Source of the DNA: Candidatus Bipolaricaulota bacterium
GTDB lineage: Bacteria; Bipolaricaulota; Bipolaricaulia; RBG-16-55-9
Direction of reading: 5' to 3'
Assembly (NCBI GenBank): GCA_018609825.1
Contig: JAHEOA010000031.1
Span: forward strand, 1 to 13,129
DNA: 13,129 nucleotides
Part shown: in pieces, positions 12,775 through 13,129 of the stretch
Layout of the letters: every line of letters starts with the position of its first letter
Numbering within the stretch: the stretch's first letter is position 1
Translations under genes and position numbers: made by a program
Notes under the pieces: generated by a model
What the model was told of the DNA's origin: nothing
The model's database searches: none
Seen by the model: only the letters and a program-made list of their open reading frames with translations

Positions 12775-13129
12775 ATGTCATCAGATCTCTCCGTCGTCTT
12801 CTTCGACGTCCACGGCACGCTGATTCGCCAGACGCACACGCCGCCGCAGATCTTCCAGATCCTGTGCGCGGAGGCCGACATCGAGATCTCGCTGGAGCGC
12901 GTCCAGTCCGCCTACCCGCCGCTCGATGACCTTCCCCAGCGGGCTGAAGCATTTGAGGGCGATGAAGACGTCTTCTGGCGCGACGTGAACGCGGGGATCC
13001 TGGAGAGGCTCGGCATATCCGACGGGGATGGCTCGCTGGCTGAGCACCTGATGACCGGCTTCAAGCGCCCGGATTGGTGGGCGGCCTACGACGACGCCAT
13101 ACCGACCGTGAATGCGCTGCAGTCCGCCG
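12775..13129 (+). CDS. HAD-superfamily hydrolase, N-terminal part (3' end outside window)
   Basis: The first 118 codons are present. Motif I is VVFFDVHGTLI (7-17), with the nucleophile Asp11. The residue two positions later, normally the Asp that acts as general acid/base in HAD phosphatases, is His13. A helical cap domain follows (FQILCAEADIEISLERVQSA, then DVFWRDVNAGILERLGI), which suggests the C1-cap type of haloacid dehalogenase and REG-2-like proteins. Motifs II-IV lie beyond the edge. The start is the ATG at 12775, 12 bases after the DUF4926 stop; there is no SD, so it may be coupled to the gene before it. The substrate is unknown. Confidence 0.8.
   Translation, partial: MSSDLSVVFFDVHGTLIRQTHTPPQIFQILCAEADIEISLERVQSAYPPLDDLPQRAEAFEGDEDVFWRDVNAGILERLGISDGDGSLAEHLMTGFKRPDWWAAYDDAIPTVNALQSA

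Noticed and set aside
12781..13047. 88-codon minus-strand open frame opposite the HAD gene
   Set aside because: The plus strand has the HAD motif I and cap-like helices; the minus frame has no recognisable motif.
1..13129. tRNA, rRNA, CRISPR arrays, insertion sequences and attachment sites
   Set aside because: I looked for cloverleaf-like segments, evenly spaced direct repeats and transposase motifs and saw none. Reading by eye can miss degenerate cases.

Overview
The window is GC-rich bacterial DNA with strong Shine-Dalgarno (SD) sequences and sigma70-like promoters. It holds nine genes that look intact or are cut only by the window edge, plus one decayed gene. The phylum cannot be fixed from sequence alone. 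The mix (Tat-exported non-lipidated sugar-binding protein, Uma2 relic, DUF6883/DUF4926 pair, TM287/288-type exporter, CoxS-L-M type molybdoenzyme) fits Chloroflexota or another deep-branching, thermophile-related GC-rich lineage such as Deinococcota. This is a low-confidence inference.

Left part (1-4753). A solute-binding protein of a carbohydrate ABC importer runs leftward out of the window. A 300-bp divergent regulatory region separates it from two rightward genes. These encode the two halves of a heterodimeric ABC exporter, with the expected split between a degenerate ATP site (Asp for the catalytic Glu in subunit 1, LSVGE signature in subunit 2) and a canonical one.

Middle part (4754-8201). 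A leftward Uma2-family (DUF820) gene lies here as a pseudogene with at least three frame-breaking lesions. Next come a PLP-dependent threonine/serine dehydratase of the serine-racemase fold, probably on a leaderless mRNA, and, convergent to it, a 67K-type signal peptide peptidase SppA without an obvious membrane anchor.

Right part (8202-12113). A compact divergent promoter region drives sppA leftward and, rightward, a three-gene operon for a cytoplasmic molybdenum hydroxylase in the order small 2x[2Fe-2S] subunit, large Mo-cofactor subunit, FAD subunit. The FAD subunit has a cysteine-rich insert like that of the PaoB/YagS and 4-hydroxybenzoyl-CoA reductase beta subunits, which carry an extra [4Fe-4S] cluster. 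The active-site loop is AFRAPG, so the enzyme belongs to the xanthine dehydrogenase/aldehyde oxidoreductase branch and is not a form I CO dehydrogenase. Its substrate is unknown.

Right end (12114-13129). A DUF6883 gene and a DUF4926 gene form a small two-gene module. A perfect 17-nt palindrome sits between them, directly in front of the second gene's ribosome binding site. A HAD-superfamily hydrolase with an unusual DxH motif I then runs off the edge. The most open questions are the DUF6883/DUF4926 module with its palindrome, and the substrate of the molybdenum hydroxylase.
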